Origin: Chrysophaeum taylorii
Lineage: Eukaryota; Sar; Pelagophyceae; Pelagomonadales; Pelagomonadaceae
Direction: 5' to 3'
Assembly (NCBI GenBank): GCA_029834535.1
Contig: JAQMWT010000131.1
Location: forward strand, 1-63,263
DNA: 63,263 nucleotides
Shown here: positions 42,111 through 54,150 of the stretch, piece by piece
Layout of the letters: every line of letters begins with the position of its first letter
How positions within the stretch are numbered: position 1 is the first letter of the stretch
Position numbers and translations under genes: made by a program
Notes under the pieces: model-generated
Databases searched by the model: none
What the model was told of the DNA's origin: nothing
What the model saw: only the letters and a program-made list of their open reading frames with translations

Positions 42111-42567
42111 AACAAATGTCTGGCCAGAGACAAATAGACGTCGAGTTGTGAGGTGGCGTGGAATGAGAAGTGTGCGAAGTGCACGAGAGAGATAGAGCGG
42201 AGTAGCAGTGAGCGTGAGTGAGAAAGGAGAATGAGCGCAAAGTTGAACGTGGAATAGGTTAAAAGGGGAAACAAAGTGAAAAGGATAATGCAAGAGGAGG
42301 CGAATAATCGAAAGGGGAAAAGGCATCGATCGTAAAGAAGAGGAAACGTGGAAGAAGACGCTAGGTGGATTGATGGCGAAATATGGCGAATTCTGTACTA
42401 GAGATCAGATCATCATCTTGTGCAGTGACTGATGAAAGAAGGATGTAATGACAATATCGTGAATAATAAGCGGGTGTACTAGTGTCATCATAGAAGTCGA
42501 GAGTCGCATGCATTAAGTCGTGGGTGTTCCGTGACATATGACGACGGTGCGTGCGGGTGGATAAATC
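42111..42567. other. Element G non-coding stretch
   Basis: There is no convincing coding segment. Purine-rich on the plus strand. Confidence 0.4.
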
Positions 42568-43353
42568 CTAAGTGGCGGAGGGATCCTCGTAGTAGAGCGG
42601 GTGGTCTAAGTGATTACAATAGTAGGGATCACGGGTCAGGCAGTCGTGAAGTGAACAACAGACCAATGATTGATCGAAAGGCGAATAGTGAGAGTGGTCA
42701 TAGGAGTGAGATTCTATTGTGACTAAAGTTGGGCTAGTAAGGGTGCGACGATGTGACCGAGCGGCAGCGGTATCCCATGAAGAGATATGACCATTTAACC
42801 TAATCGGTGTCGACATGGTAAGGTGATCGTCGTAGCGATAGCGAGTAAGGCGAAGATGTTCCTGGAAGGTGAGAGAACCAGGATTGTCTGTCACACACGT
42901 GTCGAAGCTGTCGTCCTGAGTGTAGCGTGGGACAGCTGAAGCTAAACTATGAGCGTCTATAGTAACATGTGGATAATCATCGTGTGATGTTGATATCCGG
43001 ATAAAGTTGTTTGGGGGTGGCCATAAATATGAAAACTGCAAGTTTGCTTTAGACCTGGAGTTGTGTGTGTCCTGTGCAGAAGAGTCGGGCAACAGGAGTA
43101 AATGCCTGAATGCGGTGGACTGTTCGAAGATATAGTCCTTGCCTGGGGGAGAGCTGACTTCGAAGGTATGGTCGGAGTCGCATCTTTCGTGTTCTATTCG
43201 GCAAAGTAATCCTGAGTCGTGACAATCGACTGATCCAGTATTCATTTCATGTCCGGAGTCGTTTTCACCAGAATCAAACTTCCCTTGATGTACAAGCGCG
43301 AGGGAGCGTGGGGCATCCCTGGTGAATCGTGCAGTGACGGAAAGGTGAGACAT
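42568..43353 (-). other. Open segment in element G, unrecognised
   Basis: The open frame has 261 codons, rich in His, Ser, Asp and Thr, with no motif I know. Strand composition (C-rich on the minus strand) agrees with the orientation of G. It may be a decayed cargo protein or non-coding DNA with chance openness. Confidence 0.3.
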
Positions 43354-43746
43354 TCGACAGAAGGGCGTTGTCTATATGCGAGAGCTGTACAGTATACAAC
43401 GTGTAGGGAGCGTACGTTTCAAGAGAGGATTAATCTGTGGACGGGAGATGTCCGAAGAGTGAGCATGATGTGAGGTAATGGCCATAATGTGAGGACTGTC
43501 CGATAAGGAGTCATGCGTGACTGTGGCTAGCAGCGAGTGTGCCTGAATGAAGGAATAGATAGGCATTGCAGTTGACTTCCCTTGATTCGTAACACAACCG
43601 GGTGGGGCTAGCGGTGTGCGGCAGTGACATTCGGTAGAATGCTGAGAGCAGAGCGCGTGTCCAACCTGTGGAGATTGGGGGTTATCCTCGCGGGTGCGAC
43701 GGAAAATGTCGACTGGGTGCGAATCGCAATGGTGGCTGTTGGGCTC

Positions 43747-45531
43747 CTAGTTCTGCAAGATGGAACCTGCAATATGAACGGAGAGGAGCGAACCGGGTGC
43801 GTCATAATAGCATAATATGCGAGTGCAGTCCGAGCTGTGCCCGAAGCAGAATTCTGATAGTAATGTCGACAGGTGCGAAACGTGACCAGAACCGGGCGAG
43901 GATGTCGCGTGAAGTCGTGTTGTAACCGAATGATAGTGGTGCTTTTCTTCTACGTCAAGCATAGTGCTGGGAGGGACGTTAAAAGAGGTGAGCAGAGGAC
44001 TCTGCGTGCGGCTATCATTTGGTGGCGGCCATTTGTTGCGCGAGACTGGCGATAACTGTGACATATGGCGTTGGCGTGACATATCTTCATTTGCATATGG
44101 CAGCATGCATGCAGGATGGAATCGAGCGAGCTGAAACTCGAGAGGCGTGACCTGCAAGAGACTGACGGAAGAGCTTGGGAGGTTCGGAATTGCATTGATG
44201 ACGGAACTTAGTGTCATCACGAATCGCTGGGATTGGGTCGTCGGGAGTTGCGTCGAAGCGGGGAGGAACGAGGAGTGCTCAGCCGGTCTTGGCGTGTTAC
44301 AGAGGTCCTTAGGAAGAGAGACTTCGGTACGTGCCTTGGAGTGAGTTCCGACGTAGCCGGAGTTGCCATAGGAGGCGTGACTGATACGAATCGAAACAGA
44401 TCTTGTCGGCGGTGGGAAACGAATGCGCCCTCGTAATTTGAACAGGGTGAAATCTTCGAATTGCCGGTGAGGCGGAGAGACTGTGGTTGCGGAACGAGCG
44501 CAGAGCCGGGCGGCGGTTGGAGGGGGCGCGTAAGCGGTGACTGAGATGACAGCGTTCTGCTTATCCTGAACCAAAAGGTGTTCGGGCATCGTACTGTGCA
44601 ACAAGCGAGCGTGCATCTCAGTTGACTGTGAGTGTACCATGAGGATGGCGCGATGTTGGTAGTCTAAACCGAGAGGGGCGGGGAGCGTGCCGTCGCGAGT
44701 GCATAGGAGCCTGTGCGGTGTCTGGGCTGTAATCGGAATATGACGTATGGCGTCATACAAGGCGATGGGAGCTGAATCAGGTGTGGTGGGACTGGCTAGT
44801 AGTGCCGGGAGCAGCATGTCGGGGGTATCGTTCAGAGATGAGGGTGGAACGCAGTCCACGTCTATCTTGGTTGCCGTATGTGGCGGTACTATGAGCGTAA
44901 ACATCCGACATGAAGGAAATGCTTGTGTCCCAAACGAGAATGCGTGGGATGGTTGCATCTTGTCTCTGCTGCAGTCAACAGCTAAGGAGGCAACCAATAG
45001 AGAAACCATGAGCACATGGGTGGCATCTGGTGGCCAAAGTTTCTGTGGTATTGGCTGAGGTGACTCCAAAGTAGGATTCCTTTTTGGGTGTGACACAAGC
45101 GTTGCGATGAGTTCGTGCTCGAGATCATAGTCGTCCAATAGATGACGTGAGGTGATCGCGAATGAGCGATGCGTCGACCTGGTGTCAGGGGAGACCGAGG
45201 TGGTGCAATGACCTGCCTGGCTAAGGTGGCCGTGCCGGTTAGATTCCAGCGGGTGCGCATAACTCTGGAGAGTGCTGACATTGGCTTGTGCGGCTCCACC
45301 GCAAACATGCACCCTAGCCATGCACGTTGCCTCCCTCAAAAGCGTCTTATCGCTCGGCACGTCACTCCTCATTCGAGGACGCATGTCACATGCCTGCACC
45401 TTCGAATGCCCTACACGCCTATGGGCAACCCTGATCACAACGGCACTCACTGCTCTGGTCCCAGCATCTCCGCCATTGAGGATGCACCACATGACTGACC
45501 CTTCCATCGCCCTTGGTCCTACTGCACTCAC
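43747..45531 (-). other. Long open segment in element G, unrecognised
   Basis: The open frame has 594 codons and no ATG at its beginning, rich in Ser, Thr, His and Pro. A KWPPPNDS string resembles YLWPPPNNF in the previous segment, suggesting a shared repeated motif. No domain is recognised. Its length in C-rich DNA is notable but could partly reflect base composition. Confidence 0.35.
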
Positions 45532-46302
45532 GTACTATGACCCAAGCGAACTCACACTCTCATTGGGCGAACCCCTTTTCGCTTTCCCGCACTGGACCCC
45601 ACGCATTCCAGGTCGGATACTCTCCACCACGGGATCTCAGCTCACGCACCCATCTGCACTACCTCGCAGACAGGTCAGCCGCGAACAATACCCCTCTTGC
45701 CACTGACTTCGGACCACCCGCATCACGCGCTTTTGCTCTTGGAGCATGACACGCTTCTCGATGCTCTCCGCGTCACCGCCTTTAACACCAAGACACTCGT
45801 CATTTCCACCGACGCTCCGCGCCGCCACGTGTCTCACGACCTTCCGATCACCAACATAAGTCGATCGCGCCCGCACCACGTCGCGCACGCCTTACGAGGG
45901 CGTATTTCAATTGGTGATCTCACAGGTCTTTCGATGCATTCTCCGACGTCCGACTTTGAACATACGAGTCACTTTATGGCAATCCCCAATGCCAATACGT
46001 CGGACGCTGCGCAACCATGTCGCTGGAACTCCACAGCCACAGAAACTGCCAGACAGGAAAGCACTCAGCTCTCCGCAGCTGCTCAACAGCAACTTCTAGT
46101 CTCGCACATAGCAACGACTACTATCTCGCAGTCTCTCTCGGACATACAGACGAAACATAAGACCACAAAAGCTAACTACACCAGTCAGTCCATTGATGTA
46201 GCAGACGAGACAATGCAAACCAACTGCACAGCACGGTTCCAGACTATGCAGACAATGCCCAGGTCCAACGCTCAATTGCTCGACCACGCACACGTTCTGT
46301 AA
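45272..46302 (+). other. Plus-strand open segments inside element G
   Basis: Two overlapping plus-strand open frames (45272-45706 and 45697-46302) lie where the C-rich strand switches from minus to plus. This fits an inverted or inserted segment of roughly 1.2 kb within G. The sequence (LLLLEHDTLLDALRVTAFN; TARQESTQLSAAAQQQ) is unrecognised. Confidence 0.35.
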
Positions 46303-46597
46303 CCCGACCTTGCACTGCTACTGGCTCCTGTCTCATTCATAGCTGATGCATCCCGTCCGATGGATCAGTCCTTCCGATATGTCCCGCTCCCATAAGCACC
46401 ACCGCTGGACACACATGTACATCATGAAGATACAGGTAAGCACACCACGATCACGCGCACTAGCTCATTGCGCCTATCTGATCACGACGATATGACGCCA
46501 CAGCTTTGCTTGCTCCCTTCGCCTCGGCAGCTGGCGTGGAACATTCGTCGTACATTCCTGTTATGCGAAAATGCTGACAGAAGCGGTTCAGGTGGAG

Positions 46598-47875
46598 TTA
46601 GTCTGTGCAGTGCGCACGCAGAATGTCTCCTGAGAGCGCAACATCGATTTTCCGGAGGAAGCGCGAGCGTGTGGCGTCCAGAAGAGAGCTATGCAAGGGG
46701 ACATAAAGGACCGAAGTGGTCGCAATAGAAGCGTGCATAGTTTGCGGCTGATCGGGGCGTTCAGAAATCTCGAAATCTATGTCTGTTACTGCGGCCATGG
46801 GGAAGGCTTGCCAGAAGCTTGGTCGTGGTGAGACATAAGGGTCGGCATCCGAAAGGAGTGCGTCCTCTGACTGAGAGTTGAAGGGCGGGTGATCATGTGT
46901 GGCGACTGATGCTCGTGCGATGACATCCATCGAATCGTGAAATGGTGATCGCAGATGGGTCCATACAGCATGCTGAGCAGTGTCATCCAGTGCATCCGGC
47001 CGAGAAGGTGGATGGTGGGTGCAGCAGGGAGCGCCGGTGCGCGGCAGTGCGCGCCTTTCTTCGGGGAGAGAAGGCAGCGAGGTAGAACCAGCTTCGAAGT
47101 GATCGGGGGCGGCTGATCGAGAGATACCGAACAAGGCGGGAGTGCCTGGTGAATATGTGCTGGTACCTGCAGGTGCGGTGAGTTCCTGCGAGTATGGTGA
47201 CCGTGGAACCGTTGACAGCGTGTCTTGTCCTTGTGGATACGGCATTGCGGGGGCATTGGTGATGGCGCTTGGATCAGGCGGCTGATCGGGAATGGTCCGG
47301 GAGACCATCTTCGAGGCTAGGGAAGTTGGCCTTGCTTCTTCACTGTATGCATCATACCGAGGGGCTGAATCCGAGAGGATGTTGTCAGTAGCCTGCGGCT
47401 TTGGTGCCTCGGGCATTGAATACGGTGGAGCCATGGGTCCTTGAGTGTGGTTGCCATAGTCCATGTAGGCGCAATACTCGGGAACATCTCGAAGTGTCTT
47501 GTTATTTGACTTGTCGAAAGTGAGAACGAGGTGGCTTGGCGTTCCGTCGGCAAGGCTGCTTCCTGAGAAGTTGTGCCCGAAGAGAGGAGAAGCCCGTTTG
47601 CATGTCTTGGCAGCATGATGGTGATTATGACCATCAGGGAGAGAGCTGTCTGTTGATAATTCGGAATTTGTCGACTCTTGATCTACGTTGTTGTGCTTCT
47701 TGGTTTCGCTTTGCACGTCGACAGGACTGCTGTCTGGACCATTGTGCCCAAAGAGAGAGGAAGTCTTGATGCATGCTGTGGCAGCTTGATGGTCGTAGAT
47801 AGAGCTGTCGGTTGCTGATTCCGAAGTTGTCGAATCTTGATGTTGGTGGTCTTGTTTATTGGTGTGACTTTGCAC
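46598..47875 (-). other. Element G low-complexity protein segment with repeats
   Basis: The open frame has 425 codons. The start contains two similar repeats of about 55-60 residues (SESATDSS...SLFGHNGPDSS and SELSTDSS...PLFGHNFSGSS). The rest is Pro/Ser-rich. There is no catalytic domain. It is probably the frameshifted continuation of the coiled-coil protein at 48178-49699. Confidence 0.45.
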
Positions 47876-48177
47876 GCGAAGAACGTCACCGGTGGTAGGG
47901 GTACGGTCGCCGGTGTTGGATGTACGCCCTCGCTACTCGAACGCGGGGATGTGGTCGAGTTGGTATGAACCAGATGTGGCTGAGAAGGCGAGCGGGTGCA
48001 AAGGGGTTCAGGGGGTGCCAGAGAGGCGAAGAGTGATTTGGCAGAGGAGGGGCCAGAGATGGCGGGGGGTTGAGAACAGATAGGCGGAGCGGGTGGTAAA
48101 CCAGGAGAACCGGGTCCGGGGCATCCGTGGAGGTGGTGATGATACTCGGGTAAGATCGGGAGAGAGGCATCGGAGGT

Positions 48178-49699
48178 TTATTCGGAAGGGGATGGAGATA
48201 GGTGGTGAATGGGGAAAGGAGGAAAAAGATGCGATGCAGCATCCTGCGTGGGGTGGGTGGCATCCAACGAGGCAAGAATGGTGTGGAGGACGGCGTTGGT
48301 TTCGAAGTGGGAGTTGCGGATGTCAGCGTGGGCAGTTTCGAGTGCCTTGAACTGGGTGTGTGTAAGATGGAGTTCCGCGTGGGTGGAGACCAATTCGTCG
48401 GCTTTGGTGGCGAGCTTGGCAGTGACGAAGGCCAAGGGCAGCGTCGGATATGGCGAGCTTGGCGGCTGTGGAGGACATAGCGTCGTCCTCGAGAGTGAGC
48501 GTGGCCTTGGTTGTGGCCAATTCGGCGGTTTGGGATTGGAGTGCAGCGTGGGTGGTGGCCAACTTGCGTTGGAGCGCAGACGGAGGTGCATTGGAACTTG
48601 GAGAAAGGATGTTGAGTGATGCTTGGGTTGGGACGGGAGAAGGGTCGTAGCCGTGGAGTGCGTAATCACGCGGGTGGAGATGAAAATCGGGGGGACAGCG
48701 ATTTTCGAAAGGTGATGAAGGTCGGTCAGGAGGGTTCGATGGTTGGGCGGCAGTAGCTTGAGCCGCAGAAGGAGCTTGGGTAGGAGTGGAAGTGTCGGGG
48801 CCGTCGTGGCTGTAGGTGGCATGGTCTTGTGGGCGGAGATGAAAGACTGGAGGAGAGTGACTTGCGGAAGATGATGGATATCGGACAGGAGGGTCCGGCG
48901 TTGGGGCGGCAGGAGCTTTAGCCGCGGTGGGGGCTTGGTCAGGGATAGCGGTACCGGGGCCGTCATGGCCGTAGGTGGCATGATCGTCGGGAAGGGAATG
49001 AGTGTTGCGTCGAATGGGTTGACGAGGATGGTGGGGAACTTGTATAGATGGTGAAGGGGGAGTCGCCGATAGTGGGGAGTTAGGCTCCAGTGAATGAGGT
49101 GGAGGCTCCGGTGGAGTGGGTGGAGTGAAGGGAATAATGTTTAGCGGTGGTGGTGGTGGTGGAGTGTTCAACATCGCTGGTGCGATATTCGAACAAGGTG
49201 GAGTGTCCTCGTGAATGTGGGGTGTGCCGGGTTGAGGAGTAACCTTGGCTATGCCTGGGTCCGGAGGGAAGGCAGTGGGGTCTGAGACTTTACCGTGGGG
49301 TGCTTGACATCCGGCGGGGTGGACGGCAGGAGGTGGGTTTTGTCCGTGTTCGAGAACGTGTTGAACAGCAGGAGGGGGGGTGACCATCGAGATGATCGGG
49401 TCTTGGGTCGCGACTTCGAGAGAAGTTTGCTTGAGGGGGGTTGCCGTATGAACAGCTGGTGGGGAAGCCTGTTCGAGTTGCTCGTCCTGGTCGAGTTGCT
49501 CGTCTTGAGCTGCGATTCTTGCGGCGGCAGCGATTTTTGCGGCGAGCGCAGCATTGTCGGCAGCGTGTTTGGCTCTGAGATGAGCGTTAGCAGCTATGAG
49601 CTGTTGCAAATCAGCTTGGAGGATTTGCCAGAGAGCTTGTTGTGTAGCGAATTGCGTCGCTACTTCCAGACTCGGGACTTGTGGGTCGTGAGTCGCCAT
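48178..49699 (-). pseudogene. Element G Gag-like coiled-coil, proline-rich protein
   Basis: The ATG at 49699 (MATHDPQVP) is the first good start after the 5' LTR and primer site, where Gag is expected. An Ala-rich coiled coil (LRAKHAADNAALAAKIAAAA) leads into a long Pro-rich region with three repeats of about 160 bp (48600-49000; YGHDGP / YSHDGP / YGYDPS). A second coiled coil continues across a frameshift near 48430 (ATTHAALQSQTAELATTKA; ADELVSTHAELHLTHTQ). It has no sequence match to Gag elsewhere in the window. The role as a structural protein is inferred from position only. Confidence 0.5.
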
Positions 49700-49905
49700 C
49701 GTTTTGGGGTTGCTTTTTGCGCTGTTGTTGGTTGCTTTCACACTTTTTCACACTTTTTCACCAGTAGCAAGCGACGAGACTTGACTACGGTCTTAGAAAC
49801 TCCAGGAACTTCAGGAGATTGCTCTTACCTGGCAATCCTGGGTCTTTGTCCGAGACGTCGATCGAGATCGAAGTTTTTCGGAGGGACGTTTCTCTACCGG
49901 CACCC

Positions 49906-49920
49906 GACTGGGTCCAAACC
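49906..49920 (-). other. Variant tRNA-iMet-type primer site of element G
   Basis: The minus strand reads GGTTTGGACCCAGTC immediately after the LTR. It differs from the GGTTATGGGCCCAGTC type by one lost A and one G-to-A change, and is at exactly the same position as in copia A and B. Confidence 0.6.
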
Positions 49921-50115
49921 TAGAGAGCAGTAAAAATCACTGTGCCCCTGGTAGAGAATGATGGCAGTTGTAGTGCCACCCTGTTGCCCTGGCCTCTTAC
50001 GACACAAAGAGCGGCACGGTGTTCGACACAGCGATTTTATTGGTTGTTGGGTGTGAGTGTGATATAAAGGGGGGGTGGGGTACTAACTAACCCTAAATCA
50101 AATTTTCCATCTCTA
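49921..50115 (-). repeat. 5' LTR of element G
   Basis: This 195-bp LTR starts TAGAGAGCAGTAAAAATC and ends CCATCTCTA on the plus strand, and is followed by the GGTTT duplication. Confidence 0.86.
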
Positions 50116-50170
50116 GGTTTTGTGGGGTAGGAGGGATGTGCCTGACGGGCGTAGATAGGTATGCAGTTTG
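50116..50170. other. Flank between element G and copia C
   Basis: This begins with the second GGTTT and is the pre-insertion neighbour of 41868. Nothing else is recognised. Confidence 0.55.
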
Positions 50171-50361
50171 TAGAGAACAGTTATTTCAACTGTGTTACCC
50201 TCAGCAGAGCGTGAGAACAGTGGTAGTCTGTCCTCGAATCTGTCTCCTGGAACGAGGACAGCCGGTGTGAATAACACTGCGTTTTATTAAATCAAAAGGT
50301 GCTAAAGTTAAGGGAACTAACCCTATGAGGGTACTAACACTAATTCATATTTCTATCTCTA
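50171..50361 (-). repeat. 3' LTR of copia C
   Basis: This 191-bp LTR runs TAGAGAACAG...TATCTCTA on the plus strand. It is diverged from but clearly related to the element G LTRs. Confidence 0.78.
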
Positions 50362-50403
50362 CGCCCTCACAGATTGAACTCGGTTAGAGAAATCTGGATC
50401 AAA

Positions 50404-51402
50404 CTAAGCAGGAAGCGTCTTACCATCGACAAGAACATAGAGTGTGTTCTTGATAGAGTCGTACGGTGGAAGAGTAGCTGAAAGAGCACCCTGATGGGAT
50501 GGCGGTGAAGAGGAGGTTGAGTGAACACCGTAGGCGTTTTTAAACTTGTGAAATAAATTGCGTAATAGAAGCTTCGAAAAATGATCAGCGACCTGGTAGT
50601 GAGTAGGACACCAGAGAGGTCGAATGACCGAGTTGGCTTGGTAGTCACGAATGCGAAATTCTCGTAAATTGATATGACGAGAAGGAGCACTGACTTTAGG
50701 GTGATTAGCGACATGTAATGCGCTAGCGTTATCAATAAGCAGGGGAATAGCGTGAGCTTGATCACACGAAAATAAATAAGGGTGGGAGGAGAATAGCTGG
50801 TGAAACCAGTGACATTCATCGGCGGCTGCGCTGGTGGCGATGAGTTCAGCTTCCATGGTGCTTTTGGCAGTAAGAGTTTGGCGTTTGCTGGACCAAAATA
50901 CGAGATTGCCAAAGACGAAGATACATGCACCAGAATTAGATCGCAAGCAAGGGCCAGAACGGTCAGCAAAACTTGCATCAGTAAAACAAATAATGGGTGA
51001 ACGAAGGTGATGCAGTTCAGAGTAGCGGCTGATCAGATGCTGAATAAAGGGGGCAATAGAGGGGTTGTCGGATGAATAGTCGAGTGAATCATTCGGAGTA
51101 CCCTTTAAGTAGCGAAGTAATACATATAAGTGCAGAAGTTGGGTCTGATCAGGGTTGTGCATGCCCTTGCAGCATTAGTTGCACAAAGTGGTGATATCAG
51201 GCCGACATGTGACAGACAAGTAAATACTAGTGCCACAGTATTGAGGAAAATTTTTGCGTAATACGTATAAGGTAGGAGCCAAGTCTGAGAGAAGTTCAGC
51301 CGAAGGTTTTAGAATGAGGATGTCCGAATAGGGGACGTCCATACTATGTAGGTTGAGCTCATGCTCAGCAAGCATCTTGGTGATCTTCGCTGCTACATTC
51401 AT
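50404..51402 (-). pseudogene. pol: Copia C RNase H and RT end
   Basis: One frame with a single in-frame stop (51175-51177). The RT connection (LSVTCRPDITTL, LHLYVLLRYLKGT) is followed by RNase H acidic motifs: CFTDASFAD, TMEAELIATSAAADE and LIDNASALHVA, then the copia C-terminal HINLREFRIRD. The segment is otherwise well preserved. Confidence 0.88.
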
Positions 51403-51468
51403 AGTGAGATGACCAGCGGAGACATTGTAGTGGACATCGATACCAAGAAAGGATCTGATGTTATCATA

Positions 51469-53886
51469 CTACGCACCTTTGCCATATTCCTTCTCCAGAG
51501 CAGTGCGAAGAGATGTAATTTTGGCAGTGTTGGTACCAGTGATCAATAGGTCATCGACCGAAACGGATAGTAGAACCCATTTGTTGATAGATCGATCCCA
51601 ATTGATATAGAGGCAAGTGTCGACTTGTGAGCGTTCGAACTCATGTTGTCGAAGAAACGAGTCGAGTTTGATGTTCCACAACAAAGCTGACTGTTTGAGG
51701 CCATAGAGAGCCTTGACGAGTCGGAGAGCGAGCTTCGACTCTGGATGGTTCTTCTGTATCTGCTGGATAAGATTTTGCGAGACACGTATTCCTCGAGGGA
51801 AGTCGATCCATACCGGCCGATCGAGTGCCGATTGGATAAATGCCTGCGGAATGTCCGCGTGCGCGACCGGGAGTTTGTGCTTCACAGCGATGGCGAGCAA
51901 TAACCGGTTGGTGGCGAGCATTGCGCTTGGGGAGGATGTGGCATAAAAGTCAATGCCTACACGTGCCAAGAAACCTCGGGCGACTAGACGAGCTTTGTAG
52001 CGGTCTGGGGTGCCATCAGCAAAATACTCGATCTTCAGCACGAGTTTCGTCGAGATAGACGAACGGTCTGGCGGTAAAGGTTCAAGCTTAAAGACACCGT
52101 TGGAGCACAGGCCTTCAATTTCTTTGCGAATCGAAGCGATATGCTTTAACTTGTCTTCTTCGCTGAGTCCTTTGAGTTCGACAATCTTCTCAGGCTCATA
52201 GACAATATCTTCAGCAGTCACGAGTTGTAACACGACGTGATCGATGTGCTGCAAGTCATAGTCCATGACTTCTTGGAGAATATCTTGATTCGGATCACTT
52301 TGACTTAGGAAGAGGTGTCCGAGTTCGCCAGAATCATGCATGAAGGCATGCCTGTGACGAGAAGCTAAGTGGTAGTGCTGGTGCGCTGAGATGTCCCACA
52401 AAAGGGAGGAGCTCATACAGCAGAATTCTTGGTTCCATTGACACGCATAGTACTCTGCCGGTGACAGTTCGTAATGGCACACATATTTCTCGAGAACAAT
52501 GTTGTCGTTGTCCAGGTGGTCGACCAATACAGATGAGTGGTACGGCTTCCGTGGGAAGTGGACACACAAGAGTTCTGCGTCGGTTTCTCTCTGCAGATCC
52601 AGTGCAGTGCCGCCCATGATACCATATTCTTGTGTGGTATTTACTAGGAGACATCCTTTCGGGACATCATTTGGCGGCTTAGCATCCCTTCTAGTATTGA
52701 GATCAGATGCGATGCTGACAGCATGGCCCTGGTGCAGAGCGCTGACACTGATGAGGAACATCAATGTGCTGGACATGTTGGCTGTGGCGCGAGCCGTGGA
52801 TTGCTCCTGCCGGTATTTCCAGTTGCGACCATATTCTGAAGCGATAATGCGTCTGGTGAAGAGTTTTCCATCGTCAGCACGTTTCAAGATATAGAGTTGA
52901 TCCTTAGGGATGCGAAATCCACGTTCGTCCTTAAGATCAGCCTTGAGCTTATCGCTCTGGTTGCGATGCACGAGAACTGGGGTAAAACATGAATCGTCGA
53001 GAACAACCTCTAGGCGATCTTTTCGTTTGGGCATCGGAATGCTACCATCCGGCGGGGGTGGCCGGTTGAGGAACGATAAATCCTGTTCAGGTGTCTCGTC
53101 GCTGACGGGACTTGGATCGGCAGCGGGAGTTGGATCCGGTTCTTTGTGCTCGTCGTCGTCTTCAGGTTTATCATCATGGTCGTCATCTTGATTCTCGCCC
53201 TCATCTGTTGATTCCTGTCTAGCTTCCGGCATTTGCTGTTCGCTTATAGCTGGGAGCGGGTCCTCTTGTCGTGCCTCTGTTGGGATCTGTGCGAGTGCTT
53301 TGATCAGCTCGATTTCCTTGTTGCGGTTGACTGGCATGTCTGCGTCAACGTGAAAGTCGTTAGATGTGACGATTTTTCCATATCGCCCTTCATGTACAAG
53401 CAGGATGGAGCTGTGAACATCACGGATAAATCGGTCCGTATCGGGGAGGTTCGGGAGATAGTTGTTACTATGAAAGTAAGAGGCGGAGACGCTGGAGGGT
53501 TCCAGCTTGTGACTTTGAGGGTAGACAAAGGTGACAGGTTCACCAAAGGGAAGGAGCTTTAAGAGCGGTGCCATGGATGACATGATGCGCCGGGGGACGG
53601 TGCATGCCATGTTTGTGCGCGAGGGCAGTCCATGAGAGCGCTGGTTGTCGGCTTGTATCTTGTGCAGTAGAGCAAGTGGGTGATAATACTCGGCGGCAAT
53701 AGACTTTCCTTCGATGCGTACACTGCGAAGGTTGAGGAGGCGAACTACAGTGCCTCGGGTGTTTTCCTTGATGATGTATTCCGCAAAATTCCGCTGGTGG
53801 AGGTGGCGACCAAGGATTTGAAGCTGGATGCCAAGTTGCACCTTTGGAGCGCTTCGGAGCTTCGGAGCGGAAGGTCGAGAATGCAT
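51469..53886 (-). pseudogene. pol: Copia C integrase C-terminus, linker and reverse transcriptase
   Basis: The open frame has 805 codons. It starts in the integrase (Glu in YIIKENTRGT), then an integrase tail (LLPFGEPVTFVYP), an acidic stretch (DDDHDDKPEDDDEHKEP) and a roughly 300-residue linker of unknown function (VVLDDSCFTPVLVHRNQ). RT follows: RYKARLVARGF, HADIPQAFIQS, VKALYGLKQSALLWN and catalytic SVSVDDLLITG (SVDD, not YVDD). A frameshift near 51470 separates it from the RT end. Confidence 0.87.
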
Positions 53887-54150
53887 CAGACGAGATGATT
53901 TTCACATTGACATCGAATTCGACCTTAATCACATTGACCACATAGAGGATGCCGGCCAGAACGTCCTGTGCGTCTAGTTTCCGCAGGAAATAGACCCACT
54001 TGTGTGCTGAGATAATACACACGAAATGCATGATGTAACGAAATCCCCCATAGCATTTGCTGATGCTCGGGTACGAGACATCCATGTGGAGGTGTTGGCC
54101 AGGAGCATGGGCCAGATAACAAACGATGCTTCTCTCCAACTTTCCGACGA
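53790..54150 (-). pseudogene. pol: Copia C integrase core (5'-truncated)
   Basis: The first catalytic Asp is in GQHLHMDVSYP and the second in ISSDAFSTFRS; a frameshift near 53870 leads to the Glu-containing segment. The zinc domain is missing, because the copia C sequence stops about 20 residues before the first Asp. Copia D, in the opposite orientation, ends just after such a zinc domain. Confidence 0.78.

Larger units (their letters stand above)
41873..50115 (-). mobile_element. Element G: complete non-autonomous LTR element
   Basis: It has 190-bp and 195-bp LTRs at both ends (41873-42062 and 49921-50115) with TAGAGA...TCTCTA-type termini and a perfect 5-bp target duplication GGTTT (41868-41872 and 50116-50120). 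A copia-type primer site adjoins the right LTR, and a purine tract shared with copia C adjoins the left one. The 7.9-kb interior has no RT, integrase, protease or RNase H. It holds Pro-rich, coiled-coil and unrecognised segments. The LTR and purine tract match copia C, which probably supplied the enzymes. Confidence 0.85.
50171..54150 (-). mobile_element. Copia C: integrase to 3' LTR
   Basis: Minus strand: integrase core, linker, RT, RNase H, purine tract (50362-50371), 3' LTR (50171-50361). The 5' half is absent: it stops near 54150, where plus-strand copia D sequence begins. Stops and frameshifts are few. It is a different copia lineage from A and B (different LTR and RT sequence). Confidence 0.87.

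Noticed and set aside
43747..45531. Host gene for a 594-residue protein
   Set aside because: No ATG near the start, no recognisable domain, biased composition, and it lies wholly within element G.
49921..50361. A MITE with CCTAGAGA inverted ends
   Set aside because: The palindromic ends are LTR termini; a paired LTR at 41873-42062 and a GGTTT target duplication fit an LTR element.
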